This document shows positions 1 to 8,388 of a stretch of DNA of 42,607 bases, one piece after another. The stretch covers positions 1-42,607 of the forward strand of contig UBUL01000044.1 in NCBI GenBank assembly GCA_900468625.1, read 5' to 3'. How positions within the stretch are numbered: the first letter of the stretch is position 1; every line of letters begins with the position of its first letter. Source of the stretch: Hyphomicrobiales bacterium (lineage in GTDB: Bacteria > Pseudomonadota > Alphaproteobacteria > Rhizobiales > Rhizobiaceae). The position numbers and the translations under genes are program-made. The notes beneath the pieces are model-generated. The model was not told the DNA's origin, made no database searches, and worked only from the letters and a program-made list of their open reading frames with translations.

Positions 1-2
1 GA

Positions 3-65
3 GACGAATTCTCCCTTCTCTATTTGGACGGTGAATTCCTCGACGACGGATTGGCTTCCAAATGA
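3..65 (+). CDS. possible 3' end of a gene cut by the window start
   Basis: The third forward frame is open from base 3 to a TGA at 63-65 and encodes about 20 residues, acidic and ending GLASK, with a composition like a real protein C-terminus. No family can be named from so short a piece. From here to about base 450 no convincing gene is visible apart from a PHO-box-like repeat. Confidence 0.2.
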   Translation, partial: DEFSLLYLDGEFLDDGLASK

Positions 66-144
66 CTTACTAATGTTGATCAGGTCAAGAAAAGCCATTT
101 GCAAAAAAGCGCCCGATGTTTGCCGCGATATTTCAGCAATTTCT

Positions 145-162
145 TTGTCACAAAACTGTCAT
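145..162 (+). promoter_or_regulatory. PHO-box-like direct repeat
   Basis: TTGTCAC-AAAA-CTGTCAT: two 7-bp direct repeats separated by 4 bp. The second repeat matches the PhoB half-site CTGTCAT exactly and the first matches at 5 of 7 positions. The orientation points right, but the nearest rightward gene starts about 290 bp away. A secreted acid phosphatase lies 2 kb downstream but has its own upstream region without such a repeat. Function is inferred from the pattern only. Confidence 0.35.
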
Positions 163-454
163 GAATTAAACGCTTCGGACAAGCGACACGCCTCCTCCGC
201 CGGAATCAACGCGGCTGCGAAAGTCTTGGATCGCCGAACCAGCGGAGCAAAGGGCAACACTGCGGCCCAGCATCTGCAAGCATCGCGCCGCTACCCTGCT
301 CACCGCCATTGGCTCAATGAAGGTATAGCACTGTCTGTGAACCCACACCCAGTATCTTGCCGCGGTTTGCAGGAGACTAGCCGGCGATCGAGCTTTGACA
401 TACTTTTGAATTGTGCCTCGAAGGACAGAGTGGCTCTTGCTGGGGATGATGATC

Positions 455-706
455 ATGGACGTCGATAAAGCGATTGCGGTCGTCACCGCTGCCGGTCTCG
501 AATTGACGGACCGGCGCCGCACCAAGTCGGATGATGGCTGGTCTCTCAGCTTCTCAAATGGAGCCGAGCTGGAAATAATCGATGGTGGCCGTGTGACGGT
601 TTCTGGCAAGGGAGTCGAAATCGTGACTGACCTGCTCGGCCCAGCGGCCAAGTCGAGGCATTGGACGAAGCGTGACCGCTCAACACCTCATTCAGATGAT
701 TCGTAG
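455..706 (+). CDS. small hypothetical protein (83 aa)
   Basis: An open frame with three possible ATGs (446, 449, 455). The one at 455 has a GGGGA eight bases upstream and gives an N-terminus MDVDKAIAVV. The product looks like a small globular alpha/beta protein: a predicted helix, then strands around SLSFSNGAELEIID, then a second helix near VEIVTDLL, with a polar charged tail. No signal peptide or membrane segment is seen. I do not recognise the family. Its last 19 bases overlap tail-to-tail with the leftward cytochrome peroxidase gene. It could be spurious, but its composition is protein-like. Confidence 0.4.
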   Translation: MDVDKAIAVVTAAGLELTDRRRTKSDDGWSLSFSNGAELEIIDGGRVTVSGKGVEIVTDLLGPAAKSRHWTKRDRSTPHSDDS

Positions 707-1926
707 TCATCGGTGAGCGTTTGGAGGAATGCAACGACGTCATCGATTTCGGTGGGATTGAGCGCAGGCTCAGCTCCTGCCTTGCGATCGAAGGGCGGAT
801 CCATGTTTACGTTCGCCTTCGCCGCCTCCGGCAGGTCATCATACTTGTCTACGCTACCATCGGGCCTTCGCGGATACCAGCGCTCTGGATGGGTTGCCCG
901 CTCGACATAAAACCGTACGGCGTCCCGCAGAGAATGGATGCCGCCATTGTGGAAGAAAACCTTGCGCAGAGCGACGTTTCGCAATGTCGGCGTGCGGAAT
1001 AGCCCGCAATAGTCGTCACGGCCGATGAAATCCTTCCGCAGTGGACCGCACAAGCCAAGATCGTAGAACGCTGGATCCTTGTTGGAGGGAATGTCACGAT
1101 TGCGAGGCACACCGATGGCGATCAAGCCATAGTCAGTGAACTGTGGCGGCGTGCCGTCATTCCCACGCTGGCTGACGTGGCAGGAGGCACAATTGCCTTT
1201 CTCGGGTGCATTGAACAGTTCGAGGCCCCTTGCCTCCTGTGGACTAAGCTCAGCCTTGCCGGCCAGCACCGCGTCATACTTGCTCGAATAGGGATAGAAG
1301 GTCTGATAGTCCTGCTCATAGACTTCCAGTGCCTTCAGCGCCGTGCGATAGGCGATCTCTGGGTCACCGTCGGCGTTCGGTCCGGCAATATCGTCGATCG
1401 CCTTGCCGTAGCCCGCCCTGAGCACATGACGGCCAACTTCAGCTTCGCTTTTATTACCCATCTCGAAATCGGAAAACAGCGGGATCTTGGCTTGTTCGCG
1501 GCCGCGATCAACCCGACCGTCCCAGGTGAGCCCGCCGGTCGGCCCGTTGTCTATGCTTTCGTCTGCCTCATCCTCGGATTCGAAAAAGTGCTCTGTGAAG
1601 GGCGGGATGGCCTGCAGATATTTGAGCGAGGGCACTGCCCGCAATCCGGACTGATGCAAATCGCCGCCACCAAGCTGTACCGCCAGATCATTGGCCGGTC
1701 CAAAGGCGTGGCCGGGATCATGGCAGGAAGAGCAGGCCGTCTTGCCAGACGCCGATAGGGATGGATCGGAGAAGAGGGATTTGCCGAGTGCTGCTAGAGC
1801 CGATGCTTGTCGCCGCACCTCGGTGCGCGACAAAGCGTGCCCAGTGTGAACCGATGTCGTTAGCAAAAGCAGTGCAGCGCCCGCCCCAGCTCCGACCCCG
1901 AGCCATCGCTTTTGACGTGGTTCCAA
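688..1926 (-). CDS. di-heme cytochrome c peroxidase / MauG-family protein
   Basis: 412 aa. An N-terminal hydrophobic stretch after a few basic residues (about 11-30) looks like a signal peptide or anchor, so the protein should act in the periplasm. Two CXXCH heme-c motifs are present: CSSCH near residue 65 and CASCH near residue 247, the layout of bacterial di-heme peroxidases and MauG-like proteins. These reduce H2O2 with electrons from cytochrome c or, in MauG, oxidise a partner. The frame has no ATG before the signal peptide, so translation probably starts at TTG 1926, with a GAGAGGA about 18 bases upstream. That spacing is long and makes the start uncertain. It diverges from the phosphoesterase gene at 2098. 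Confidence 0.85.
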   Translation of the reverse strand: MEPRQKRWLGVGAGAGAALLLLTTSVHTGHALSRTEVRRQASALAALGKSLFSDPSLSASGKTACSSCHDPGHAFGPANDLAVQLGGGDLHQSGLRAVPSLKYLQAIPPFTEHFFESEDEADESIDNGPTGGLTWDGRVDRGREQAKIPLFSDFEMGNKSEAEVGRHVLRAGYGKAIDDIAGPNADGDPEIAYRTALKALEVYEQDYQTFYPYSSKYDAVLAGKAELSPQEARGLELFNAPEKGNCASCHVSQRGNDGTPPQFTDYGLIAIGVPRNRDIPSNKDPAFYDLGLCGPLRKDFIGRDDYCGLFRTPTLRNVALRKVFFHNGGIHSLRDAVRFYVERATHPERWYPRRPDGSVDKYDDLPEAAKANVNMDPPFDRKAGAEPALNPTEIDDVVAFLQTLTDDYESSE

Positions 1927-2097
1927 TTGTATTTCGATGGCCTAGTCCTCTCGCTGCGACGTCAGAACTCATCCGGAGATTATCGTTAGCCGGATTTTAG
2001 AACCATTTCAATTAACGCTTGCGTTGCCTATTCGCCCGGATAAGCTGCCCTATCGAGGTGGAGGCGCATCCACTGAAACCTGAGGAGGAAAGTCCAA

Positions 2098-3669
2098 ATG
2101 AAGTCGATTGCCGCTACGACCATCTGTGCTTTAGGTCTTTCTGTGGCTGCCTTAGGCCCTGCCATTGCCGGCGACTCCGCCACTAAGATGGAATCCAAAG
2201 GGAAGACCACCGGCGATCTAAAATTGATCGACACCGTGGTGGTGATCTATGCGGAAAACCGCAGCTTCGACAATCTCTATGGCGGCTTCCCGGGCGCCAA
2301 TGGTCTATCAAAAGCGTCGGCGAGCGCGCGCCTTCAACGCGATCGCGATGGTAAGCCGTTGCGCGAGCTGCCTCCGATCTGGGATGGCCTCACTGCGAAA
2401 GGCGTAACGCCACCCATAACCCAAGCACAGACGGAGCACCTTCCCAATCGACCGTTCCGGGTAGACGATCCCAAGGGGTTCAACCTCGGCCTGGATACGA
2501 TTACCCACGATCTCTGGCATCGGTTCTATCAAAACCAGATGCAGATCGACAGTGGGCGCAACGACAAATTCGTTGCCTATGCCGATTCAGGCGCAATGCC
2601 GATGGGCTTGTGGGATGGCTCGAAGACACCGATGTGGAAGGTCGCCCAGAAATACGTGCTCGCCGACAATTTCTTCATGGGCGCCTTCGGCGGCTCCTTC
2701 TTCAATCACCAATGGCTGATTTGCGCCTGTGCGCCCTACTACGCCAATGCCGACACCAGTGCCGCCAAGCCTTCTATTGCCATAGTCGAACCGGATGGCG
2801 TAACGCTAAAGGCTGCCGCAAATTCACCCAAGTCAGCCATCGACGGTATTCCGAAATTTGCCGGCGACGGCAATCTCACGCCGGATTTTTATGCCGTCAA
2901 TACCATGCAGCCACCTTATCAGCCAAGTGGAAATGGTCCCGCACCGGATGGGGATAAGGCGTTGGCGGACCCCAGCAAGCCTACGACATTGCCGCCACAG
3001 ACTGAACCCACCATCGGCGATATGCTGAGCCTCAAGCATGTGAGCTGGGCTTGGTACGGCGGCGCCTGGCAGGATGTGCTCGACCATGGCAATAAGGAGC
3101 CAGCGCCGAATTTTCAGTATCATCATCAGCCCTTCAACTACTATGCCAATTTCGCGCCAGGCACAGCAGCCAGGACCGAGCATCTCAAAGACGGCGGCCT
3201 GGCCGGCGCCGAGTTCATCAAAGCGATCGATGCCGGTTCGCTACCGCAAGTCTCGTTCTATAAGCCGCAGGGCAATCTTAATGAACATTCCGGCTATGCC
3301 AGCATCGAGGCTGGCGACGCCCACCTCGCGGATCTGATAGCGCATCTTGAGAAGAGCCCGCAATGGCCGCACATGCTGGTCGTGGTTACCTATGACGAAA
3401 ATGGCGGACTTTGGGATCATGTTGCACCGCCAAAGGGAGATCGTTGGGGTCCCGGTTCGCGTATTCCGGCCATCATCGTCTCGCCCTATGCGCGGCATGG
3501 TTATGTCGATCATACTCCAATGGACACGACCTCGATCCTGCGCTTCATCACGCGCCGTTTCGAGCTGCCGACCCTGCATGGCATCACCGTTCGCGATGCT
3601 GCAGTCGCGGCCCATAAGCAGAAACCGCTTGGCGATCTGACCAGCGCGCTCGTGCTCAAGGACAAATGA
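2098..3669 (+). CDS. secreted acid phosphatase / phosphoesterase-family protein (AcpA/PLC type)
   Basis: 523 aa with a signal peptide (about 25 residues ending AIAG), so exported. After it comes the signature VVVIYAENRSFDNLYGGFPG, typical of the phosphoesterase family (PF04185) that includes AcpA acid phosphatases and phospholipases C. The asparagine/serine region at ENRSFDN holds the metal-bound nucleophile in this family. Further family blocks are TYDENGGLWDHV near residue 435 and the IPAIIVSPYAR block after it. A strong GAGGAGG lies 7-12 bases before the ATG. Likely role: periplasmic phosphate-ester hydrolysis. The divergent partner is the di-heme peroxidase. Confidence 0.85.
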   Translation: MKSIAATTICALGLSVAALGPAIAGDSATKMESKGKTTGDLKLIDTVVVIYAENRSFDNLYGGFPGANGLSKASASARLQRDRDGKPLRELPPIWDGLTAKGVTPPITQAQTEHLPNRPFRVDDPKGFNLGLDTITHDLWHRFYQNQMQIDSGRNDKFVAYADSGAMPMGLWDGSKTPMWKVAQKYVLADNFFMGAFGGSFFNHQWLICACAPYYANADTSAAKPSIAIVEPDGVTLKAAANSPKSAIDGIPKFAGDGNLTPDFYAVNTMQPPYQPSGNGPAPDGDKALADPSKPTTLPPQTEPTIGDMLSLKHVSWAWYGGAWQDVLDHGNKEPAPNFQYHHQPFNYYANFAPGTAARTEHLKDGGLAGAEFIKAIDAGSLPQVSFYKPQGNLNEHSGYASIEAGDAHLADLIAHLEKSPQWPHMLVVVTYDENGGLWDHVAPPKGDRWGPGSRIPAIIVSPYARHGYVDHTPMDTTSILRFITRRFELPTLHGITVRDAAVAAHKQKPLGDLTSALVLKDK

Positions 3670-3713
3670 GATCGGAACGCCAAGTCCGTCGTGGAGTTTC
3701 AGCCTGGCTCGGC

Positions 3714-4001
3714 TCATCCGCACGCAATCAATTTCTTGAGCATTTCACCGAGCTGAGATGGTGCCAGTGCCGCTTCGCATTCTATAGCCGCAGCTGTGAA
3801 CCATCTTAGTTCGGTATGTTCGTCATCGGCAAGGCGCGGCCATTGGTGCCAATTGTCGACGTGGTAGAGGTGGAACGTGGTGGATAGCTCAGGCAAGTCT
3901 GCGGATACGAAGCTTCCGATTAGCTGGCAATGCATCGTGGTCACGCCTATCTCTTCCATCGGAAAACTCCAGCCTTCGCTGGTCCAACGTTTGGGGGCGG
4001 T
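3714..4001 (-). pseudogene. Nudix hydrolase remnant, Nudix box deleted
   Basis: The frame from the first ATG (3959) encodes 81 aa resembling the C-terminal half of MutT-type Nudix proteins: MEEIGV as the end of the Nudix helix, then a beta strand LIGSF, LYHVDNW, and DDEHTELRWF. The frame stays open upstream to a TGA at 4002 and adds TAPKRWTSEGWSFP, which resembles the strand just before a Nudix box. The GG..E(5 residues)..RE segment that binds metal is missing, as if an internal deletion joined ..FP to ..MEEIGV. Without it no pyrophosphohydrolase activity is expected. Confidence 0.6.
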
Positions 4002-4141
4002 TCATAATAGGCCGGACTCTAATCCATTCTGGAGGAAATTCTCAGTGGCAAGTCACGACCGATCTTTGCCAAAGACGTTTTCATCGGATTTCTCACCGTG
4101 CAGAACACGCCTTCATTTTTGAGTGGTAGCTGCTTTCTTCG

Positions 4142-5605
4142 CTACGCTAGTTTCTTCACGGCCTCGAGCGCTCGCAGTCTGCCATAGCCATGGTCGACGA
4201 TTGGCCTTGGATAAGTCTCACCGAGTACCATCCCGGCGGCCGCCATTTGTGAAGTTGAGGCTTCCCAGGGCCTATTGATAAGGCTCGCCGGGAGACCTGC
4301 CAACTCGGGCAACCAGCGCTTTACGTAAGTTCCGTCAGGGTCAAATTTTTCACCCTGCAACACCGGATTGAAAATCCTAAAATACGGCGCCGCATCTGCA
4401 CCGCTACCCGCCACCCACTGCCAGCTCGCGCTGTTGCTGGCTTGATCCGCGTCCACGAGGGTATCCCAAAACCATTCCTCGCCTTTTCTCCAGTCTATGA
4501 GCAGATGCTTCGTCAGGAAGGACGCGACAACCATGCGCACTCGATTGTGCATCCAACCCGTGTGCCACAATTCTCGCATGCCCGCGTCGACCAGCGGATA
4601 ACCAGTGCGGCCTTTGCGCCAAGCGTTTAGATCAGCGGCATCGTGCCGCCACGGCATCTCCTCGAACGCCGGCCTGTAACTACGATGCGCCAGATCCGGA
4701 AAATGATAGAGAAGGTGATAGGAGAATTCGCGCCAACCAAGCTCCGAAAGAAATTTTTCCAGGTTTCGCTCCACGCCTTGCTCCGTTCTTGAAGCCGAAG
4801 ACATGAGGGCCGCATGCCACACTGCCCTGGCCGAAATGTTTCCGAACCGCAGATAAGGAGACAACTGCGAGGTCACCGAACGATCAGGCCGATCACGCTC
4901 CGTGGCATATGTGTGGAAGCCATACTCAAGGAAACGCTCCAGCGTGGCCTGCGCGCCGGTCTCCCCCCGTGACCAGCTTTGTCTCAGGCCGGAAGCCCAA
5001 TCCGGCTGGGAAACCTCTAGTCCAAGTTCGTCAAGCTCAACACGCCCGACTGCTGATCCTCTGGACCCACGATGCGGCCCGAGCCGGCGCGGCGGCGGTA
5101 GCGGATGAGGCGGTGTGCCTATAGTCCGGGCGGCGCGCCAGTAGGCGGAGAAAACGCGAAACGGGCCGCCTTCGGTCGTTTCAAGGGTCCAGGGCTCGTT
5201 TACCAGATTTCCGCTGAAGCTCTTCGCGGTTTTCCCTTGGCCACGTAAAGTGGCCTTGATTTCCGCATCAATCCGGCGCTCCGCAGCTCCATATCGACGA
5301 TTCCAGAATACGGCGGATGCCCCGAATTCTTGGGCGATGCGCGGGATAAGCTCGATTGCCATACCGCGAAAGATCGCCAACCCATTTCCGAGACCGAGAA
5401 GTTTCTCATCCAAGTCCCTCAACGCGCCATGAAGCCACCAGAGTGCGGCTCCACCGAGCGGGCGAACACCAGGGCTTTCCTGGTCATGCACGTAAACGCA
5501 CAGAACCGGCGTTTCGCTGTTGGCCGCTTCCCAAAGCGCCTCGTTATCGCAGATCCGCAGATCTTCACGGAACCAGACAATGATTGGCGTTTGTTCTTCA
5601 GTCAT
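4142..5605 (-). CDS. phrB: deoxyribodipyrimidine photolyase (class I CPD photolyase/cryptochrome family)
   Basis: 487 aa. Photolyases bind pyrimidine dimers and split them using light-driven electron transfer from FAD. The N-terminal Rossmann-type domain starts IIVWFREDLRICDNEAL. The C-terminal FAD-binding domain has the hallmark block GYPLVDAGMREL, WMHNRVRMVVASFL, and the WFWDTLVDADQASNSASWQW segment. The frame is open further upstream, but the family N-terminus and an AAGGAGG about 11 bases before ATG 5605 fix the start. It lies 26 bases behind tspO, so the two form one transcript led by a TGATCC-type promoter at 6238-6266. Photolyase genes are known members of RpoE-ChrR regulons. Confidence 0.93.
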   Translation of the reverse strand: MTEEQTPIIVWFREDLRICDNEALWEAANSETPVLCVYVHDQESPGVRPLGGAALWWLHGALRDLDEKLLGLGNGLAIFRGMAIELIPRIAQEFGASAVFWNRRYGAAERRIDAEIKATLRGQGKTAKSFSGNLVNEPWTLETTEGGPFRVFSAYWRAARTIGTPPHPLPPPRRLGPHRGSRGSAVGRVELDELGLEVSQPDWASGLRQSWSRGETGAQATLERFLEYGFHTYATERDRPDRSVTSQLSPYLRFGNISARAVWHAALMSSASRTEQGVERNLEKFLSELGWREFSYHLLYHFPDLAHRSYRPAFEEMPWRHDAADLNAWRKGRTGYPLVDAGMRELWHTGWMHNRVRMVVASFLTKHLLIDWRKGEEWFWDTLVDADQASNSASWQWVAGSGADAAPYFRIFNPVLQGEKFDPDGTYVKRWLPELAGLPASLINRPWEASTSQMAAAGMVLGETYPRPIVDHGYGRLRALEAVKKLA

Positions 5606-5631
5606 GGACGCTATCGCCTCCTTGAAGGTGG

Positions 5632-6129
5632 TCAATTGAGGAACCAGATTGCGAAATTCAGTGCGGCCGCAAAGGAGACCCACGCTGCGAGCGGCGCGAG
5701 GCAAAGTGCCGCTGTCTTGTCGACGCGCCAAGCCTGCACAATTGTTGCGAGGATAAACCCGATTTGCACGATGATGTTCACCAAGCCAGCGACCGGACTT
5801 TGCATGGCGAAAAACATCCAGGACCACAGCGCATTGAGAGCGAGCTGTATGAAAAAGAGAATCAAGGTCGTTGACCTGCCCGGCGTGCTCGCAGGCCGAC
5901 TGAGGAGCCGCCAGGCAGCGTAAGCCATGAGGATGAAAAGCGTTGTCCACACCGGCGCGAACACCCAGTTCGGAGGATTGAAGCTCGGCTTCTCTAGCGC
6001 TGAATACCAACTCTCAATGTTCGGATAGGTCGCAAATTGCCCAATGATCGATGTCGCGACGACGGGCAAAACCGCGAGAAGAAGTGCTGGGATCCCGCTA
6101 CTGTTTTGGTTCGAAGTTCTCTGTAGCAT
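5632..6129 (-). CDS. tspO: TspO/MBR family protein (tryptophan-rich sensory protein), copy 1
   Basis: 165 aa, five predicted transmembrane helices. Family signatures: YPNIESWYSALEKPSFNPPN near the first loop, the WxxLF/WAP stretch, LNALWSWMFF, and the C-terminal AAWVSFAAALNFAIWFLN. TspO proteins are outer- or inner-membrane tetrapyrrole/cholesterol-binding proteins; in Rhodobacter TspO affects photosynthesis gene expression in response to oxygen. The start at 6129 is preceded by GAGGA 8 bases upstream. First gene of the tspO-photolyase unit. A second, diverged copy lies at 8599-9099. Confidence 0.92.
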   Translation of the reverse strand: MLQRTSNQNSSGIPALLLAVLPVVATSIIGQFATYPNIESWYSALEKPSFNPPNWVFAPVWTTLFILMAYAAWRLLSRPASTPGRSTTLILFFIQLALNALWSWMFFAMQSPVAGLVNIIVQIGFILATIVQAWRVDKTAALCLAPLAAWVSFAAALNFAIWFLN

Positions 6130-6237
6130 TCTTGTATCCTCAATCCCGCCATCACCGCTGACCAAAATTCGTCGTTTTGCGTTCTGAGAAAGAGCCGCCG
6201 AGAGTTTTACGGCGCGTCGATGCGCTGCTTAGTTTCC

Positions 6238-6266
6238 ATATACGAACGAGCCTGGTCATTGGATCA
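6238..6266 (-). promoter_or_regulatory. RpoE (ECF11)-type promoter of tspO1-photolyase
   Basis: On the minus strand TGATCC (6266-6261), exactly 17 bases, then GTATAT (6243-6238). It has the same architecture as the promoters before the fasciclin remnant and tspO2, and the -35 matches the TGATCC element known for Rhodobacter RpoE. The predicted leader is about 100 bases to the tspO start. Confidence 0.7.
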
Positions 6267-6395
6267 GCGAATTGAAGATGAGAACCTTGCACGGGGCGGC
6301 AAGCGCCAATCCCATTCGCGCTCTTTCACCGAAACCGTCTTCTCTTCCACGTCGGCTTGCCGCGACGCCGGTTGAAATGACATTGGGCGCAAGGG

Positions 6396-6424
6396 TGATC
6401 CAGTTGCATCAAGACGCCGTATCG
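6396..6424 (+). promoter_or_regulatory. RpoE (ECF11)-type promoter of the fasciclin remnant
   Basis: TGATCC (6396-6401), a 17-base spacer, then GTATCG (6419-6424). It lies about 80 bases before the fasciclin start. Its -35 and spacer equal those of the divergent tspO1 promoter 130 bases away, which argues against chance. Confidence 0.68.
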
Positions 6425-6502
6425 AAAGTGCTAGATAACTTCTGGCGAACACCAATTGGGAGCGCCCGCATAGTGCCGGGCCTGCAAGGAGGAATGAACG
6501 AA

Positions 6503-6808
6503 ATGAAACGGTCCCTCAAGAGCACCGCCGCGATCGCGTCGATTTTCGCTCTCGTAGCTTTCACCGCGAATGCCGACAATCCCATGGTCGGTGGAGCTGC
6601 CATGTCCGAAAGCAAGAACATCATCGAAAACGCTGTGAATTCAAAGGACCACACGACACTCGTTGCAGCAGTGAAGGCTGCAGGTCTCGTGGAACGCTTT
6701 CCGGCGATGGCCTTGAAGGCGCGGCGAAGGGGTCCTCGCTCGCATGAGCCGCTACAAGCCGTTCACCCGACTACCTTGCATCTTCCTGATCCTGATCTCG
6801 GTCCATGA
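6503..6808 (+). pseudogene. truncated fasciclin-domain protein
   Basis: The first 60 residues are a clean signal peptide (MKRSLKSTAAIASIFALVAF, then TANA) and the start of a FAS1 domain (DNPMVGGAAM, then KNIIENAVNSKDHTTLVAAV, then KAAGLVE). From about residue 62 the frame turns into basic, low-similarity sequence and stops, whereas FAS1 domains need about 130 residues. The rest of the domain was not found in the other frames, so the 3' part has been replaced rather than frameshifted. AGGAGG lies 10 bases before ATG 6503 (an ATG at 6494 is too close to it). Fasciclin-domain proteins occur in some alphaproteobacterial RpoE regulons, and a TGATCC-type promoter precedes this one. Confidence 0.65.
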
Positions 6809-7162
6809 TACTCGATCCCGTACCTAGAGGAGCGAAATTGGGGATGGCCGATAAATTTCAAGAATAGCTGTTTTTCAATTGATCCAACAAATGGAACAGT
6901 TTTTCCGATTAGGAAAGCTTCGTCATATGGCCAATGCCAAAATTAAAACTTAGTACGTTATATCAAATCAGATCAACATCTGCCTTGATATTCTCGCCAA
7001 AGCTGCCACTCACTGGATCCTTCACCGGCATTGTTCTATCTAGACCCAAATACCACTCGTGCTGTTACCCGTTTAACTCCATAACGAAATGATCAGAACG
7101 AATTATTTTTCCAACTAAACCACTGCCAAAATCCAACGGCATTAGCATTCGGTCAAAAGCAA
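6809..7162. other. gene-free stretch between fasciclin remnant and chrR
   Basis: About 350 bases, AT-richer than the surroundings, with no coding-looking frame in any direction. It probably holds the breakpoint that removed the end of the fasciclin gene. A lone TGATCC at 6880-6885 has no matching -10. No clear terminator hairpin for either neighbour was found. Confidence 0.5.
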
Positions 7163-7813
7163 TCAGATGCCGGCGAAAGGCCTGATCAACCTTCCAAGTA
7201 ATCCCTTGAAACGGACCTGTCCTTCGATCGCCGCCAGGGATATGCACTCACCGTCGCTGCCGATCACCGGACTATGATCCGTCTCGTCGTCTCCCTCGAC
7301 GAAGTCACCCGGCTCGTAACGATTATTGCCATCTGAAAAAGATCCTTTCAGAACCTGCGTTACCTCCAGGTCCGTATGCCCGTGCGCCGGCATGTGCTTA
7401 TTCGCTTTTACCTTCAGCAGAATAACGTTCGCTTTCGGCGCGTGAGGCACACGAATGCGGCTAAGCCTCACCCCCGGTCCCACAGGACGCCACGGACCTA
7501 CGTCGCAACCAGCCAGTGGGCTTGGAAGAATAATGCCATCGATGGAAGGCGGTGAGCGGCGCGGCGCGATATGGCTCGGCGTCCCAACTACATCCAAACG
7601 CGCAAGCGTTTGTTGAAGAGCGCGAGTAGAAAGCGCCTGAGGTTCCGTTCGGATCAGCATCTCCCCGCCAACGGCCTCAAAAGTCGCCACGCGTCTTTGA
7701 CAGAAAGGGCAACCACTCAAATGAGCGGCAACGACGAGTGAAGGACCGGCCGGCAGCGTGCCTGCAGCAAAACGCAGTAGTGTCTGATCGCTGGGATGAT
7801 GCTTGTTCGTCAT
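7163..7813 (-). CDS. chrR: ChrR-family zinc anti-sigma factor (cupin)
   Basis: 216 aa. Binds and silences its cognate sigma factor in the cytoplasm and releases it on singlet-oxygen stress. The N-terminal anti-sigma domain has H6, H31, C35 and C38 (motif HLSGCPFC), the positions of the zinc ligands in Rhodobacter sphaeroides ChrR. The C-terminal cupin domain has H144, H146, E150 and H180, the same spacing as the second zinc site of that protein (offset three). All ligands needed for sensing are therefore present. Its ATG overlaps the sigma stop codon (ATGA), showing translational coupling. Confidence 0.95.
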   Translation of the reverse strand: MTNKHHPSDQTLLRFAAGTLPAGPSLVVAAHLSGCPFCQRRVATFEAVGGEMLIRTEPQALSTRALQQTLARLDVVGTPSHIAPRRSPPSIDGIILPSPLAGCDVGPWRPVGPGVRLSRIRVPHAPKANVILLKVKANKHMPAHGHTDLEVTQVLKGSFSDGNNRYEPGDFVEGDDETDHSPVIGSDGECISLAAIEGQVRFKGLLGRLIRPFAGI

Positions 7814-8388
7814 AATGTTTCTTCCAGCATATCCCTGAGTTTTCCAAGCGCGCGCCTGATCCGAGACTTCACAGTGCCGAGCGGCAGGTCCAATTCCCTA
7901 GCAATTTCAGAGTGAGGACGATCACGGAAAAAGGACAATCTGATGATCTCTTCCTGTTCGGAACTCAGCGCCTGAAGCGCGGTACGAACCTTTTCTTCAT
8001 CCACTCTGACAAACAAAATCTCTTCAGGCGTGGGTTCAGCAGCCTGCATGACCTCAGTTTCGTCGCCATACGGCTGATTTGACGACCTTGACTTGCGTTG
8101 AAAATCGATGCGCAAATTGCGGGCGATTGTGAAAATCCATGTCATCGCACTGGCGCGCGCCGGATCGAAATAAGTGGCCTTGCGCCAGACCGCAAGCATC
8201 GCCTCCTGGGCGATTTCTTCGGCAATTTCAGCCGTCGAGCCCGAGCGCATCATGAACGCCTTGATCCTTGGCGCAGCAAAATTGAAGAGCTCGGCAAAGG
8301 CCTGACGATCCTGACGGGTTGCTATCGTAAGAACAAGTTGATTGACCGCTTCGCGCGACAATGGATCGTGCTCGTGCAAAGTCGTCAC
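7810..8388 (-). CDS. rpoE: ECF RNA polymerase sigma factor, RpoE/ECF11 type
   Basis: 192 aa. Region 2 runs through FNFAAPRIKAFMM to AMTWIFTIARNLRIDFQRK and region 4 through ALSSEQEEIIRLSFF to LPLGTVKSRIRRALGKLRD; no other domain is seen. The frame is open to about 8883, but the start is best placed at GTG 8388, because AAGGAGA lies 6-7 bases upstream and because the promoter -10 at 8474-8469 would leave no leader for the ATG at 8463. It is co-transcribed with chrR and is likely autoregulated from the upstream promoter. Expected targets are the TGATCC-N17-GTA promoters across this region. Confidence 0.93.
   Translation of the reverse strand: MTTLHEHDPLSREAVNQLVLTIATRQDRQAFAELFNFAAPRIKAFMMRSGSTAEIAEEIAQEAMLAVWRKATYFDPARASAMTWIFTIARNLRIDFQRKSRSSNQPYGDETEVMQAAEPTPEEILFVRVDEEKVRTALQALSSEQEEIIRLSFFRDRPHSEIARELDLPLGTVKSRIRRALGKLRDMLEETL

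Noticed and set aside
166..651. Leftward frame of 161 codons near the window start
   Set aside because: Low-complexity Ser/Arg-rich translation without motifs, antisense to the more protein-like small ORF at 455.
5606..6010. N-terminal extension of the photolyase frame
   Set aside because: It overlaps almost the whole tspO gene, has no photolyase similarity, and a good ribosome site lies before ATG 5605.
6880..6885. Isolated TGATCC in the gene-free stretch
   Set aside because: No GTA-type -10 lies 16-18 bases downstream and no gene follows in that direction.
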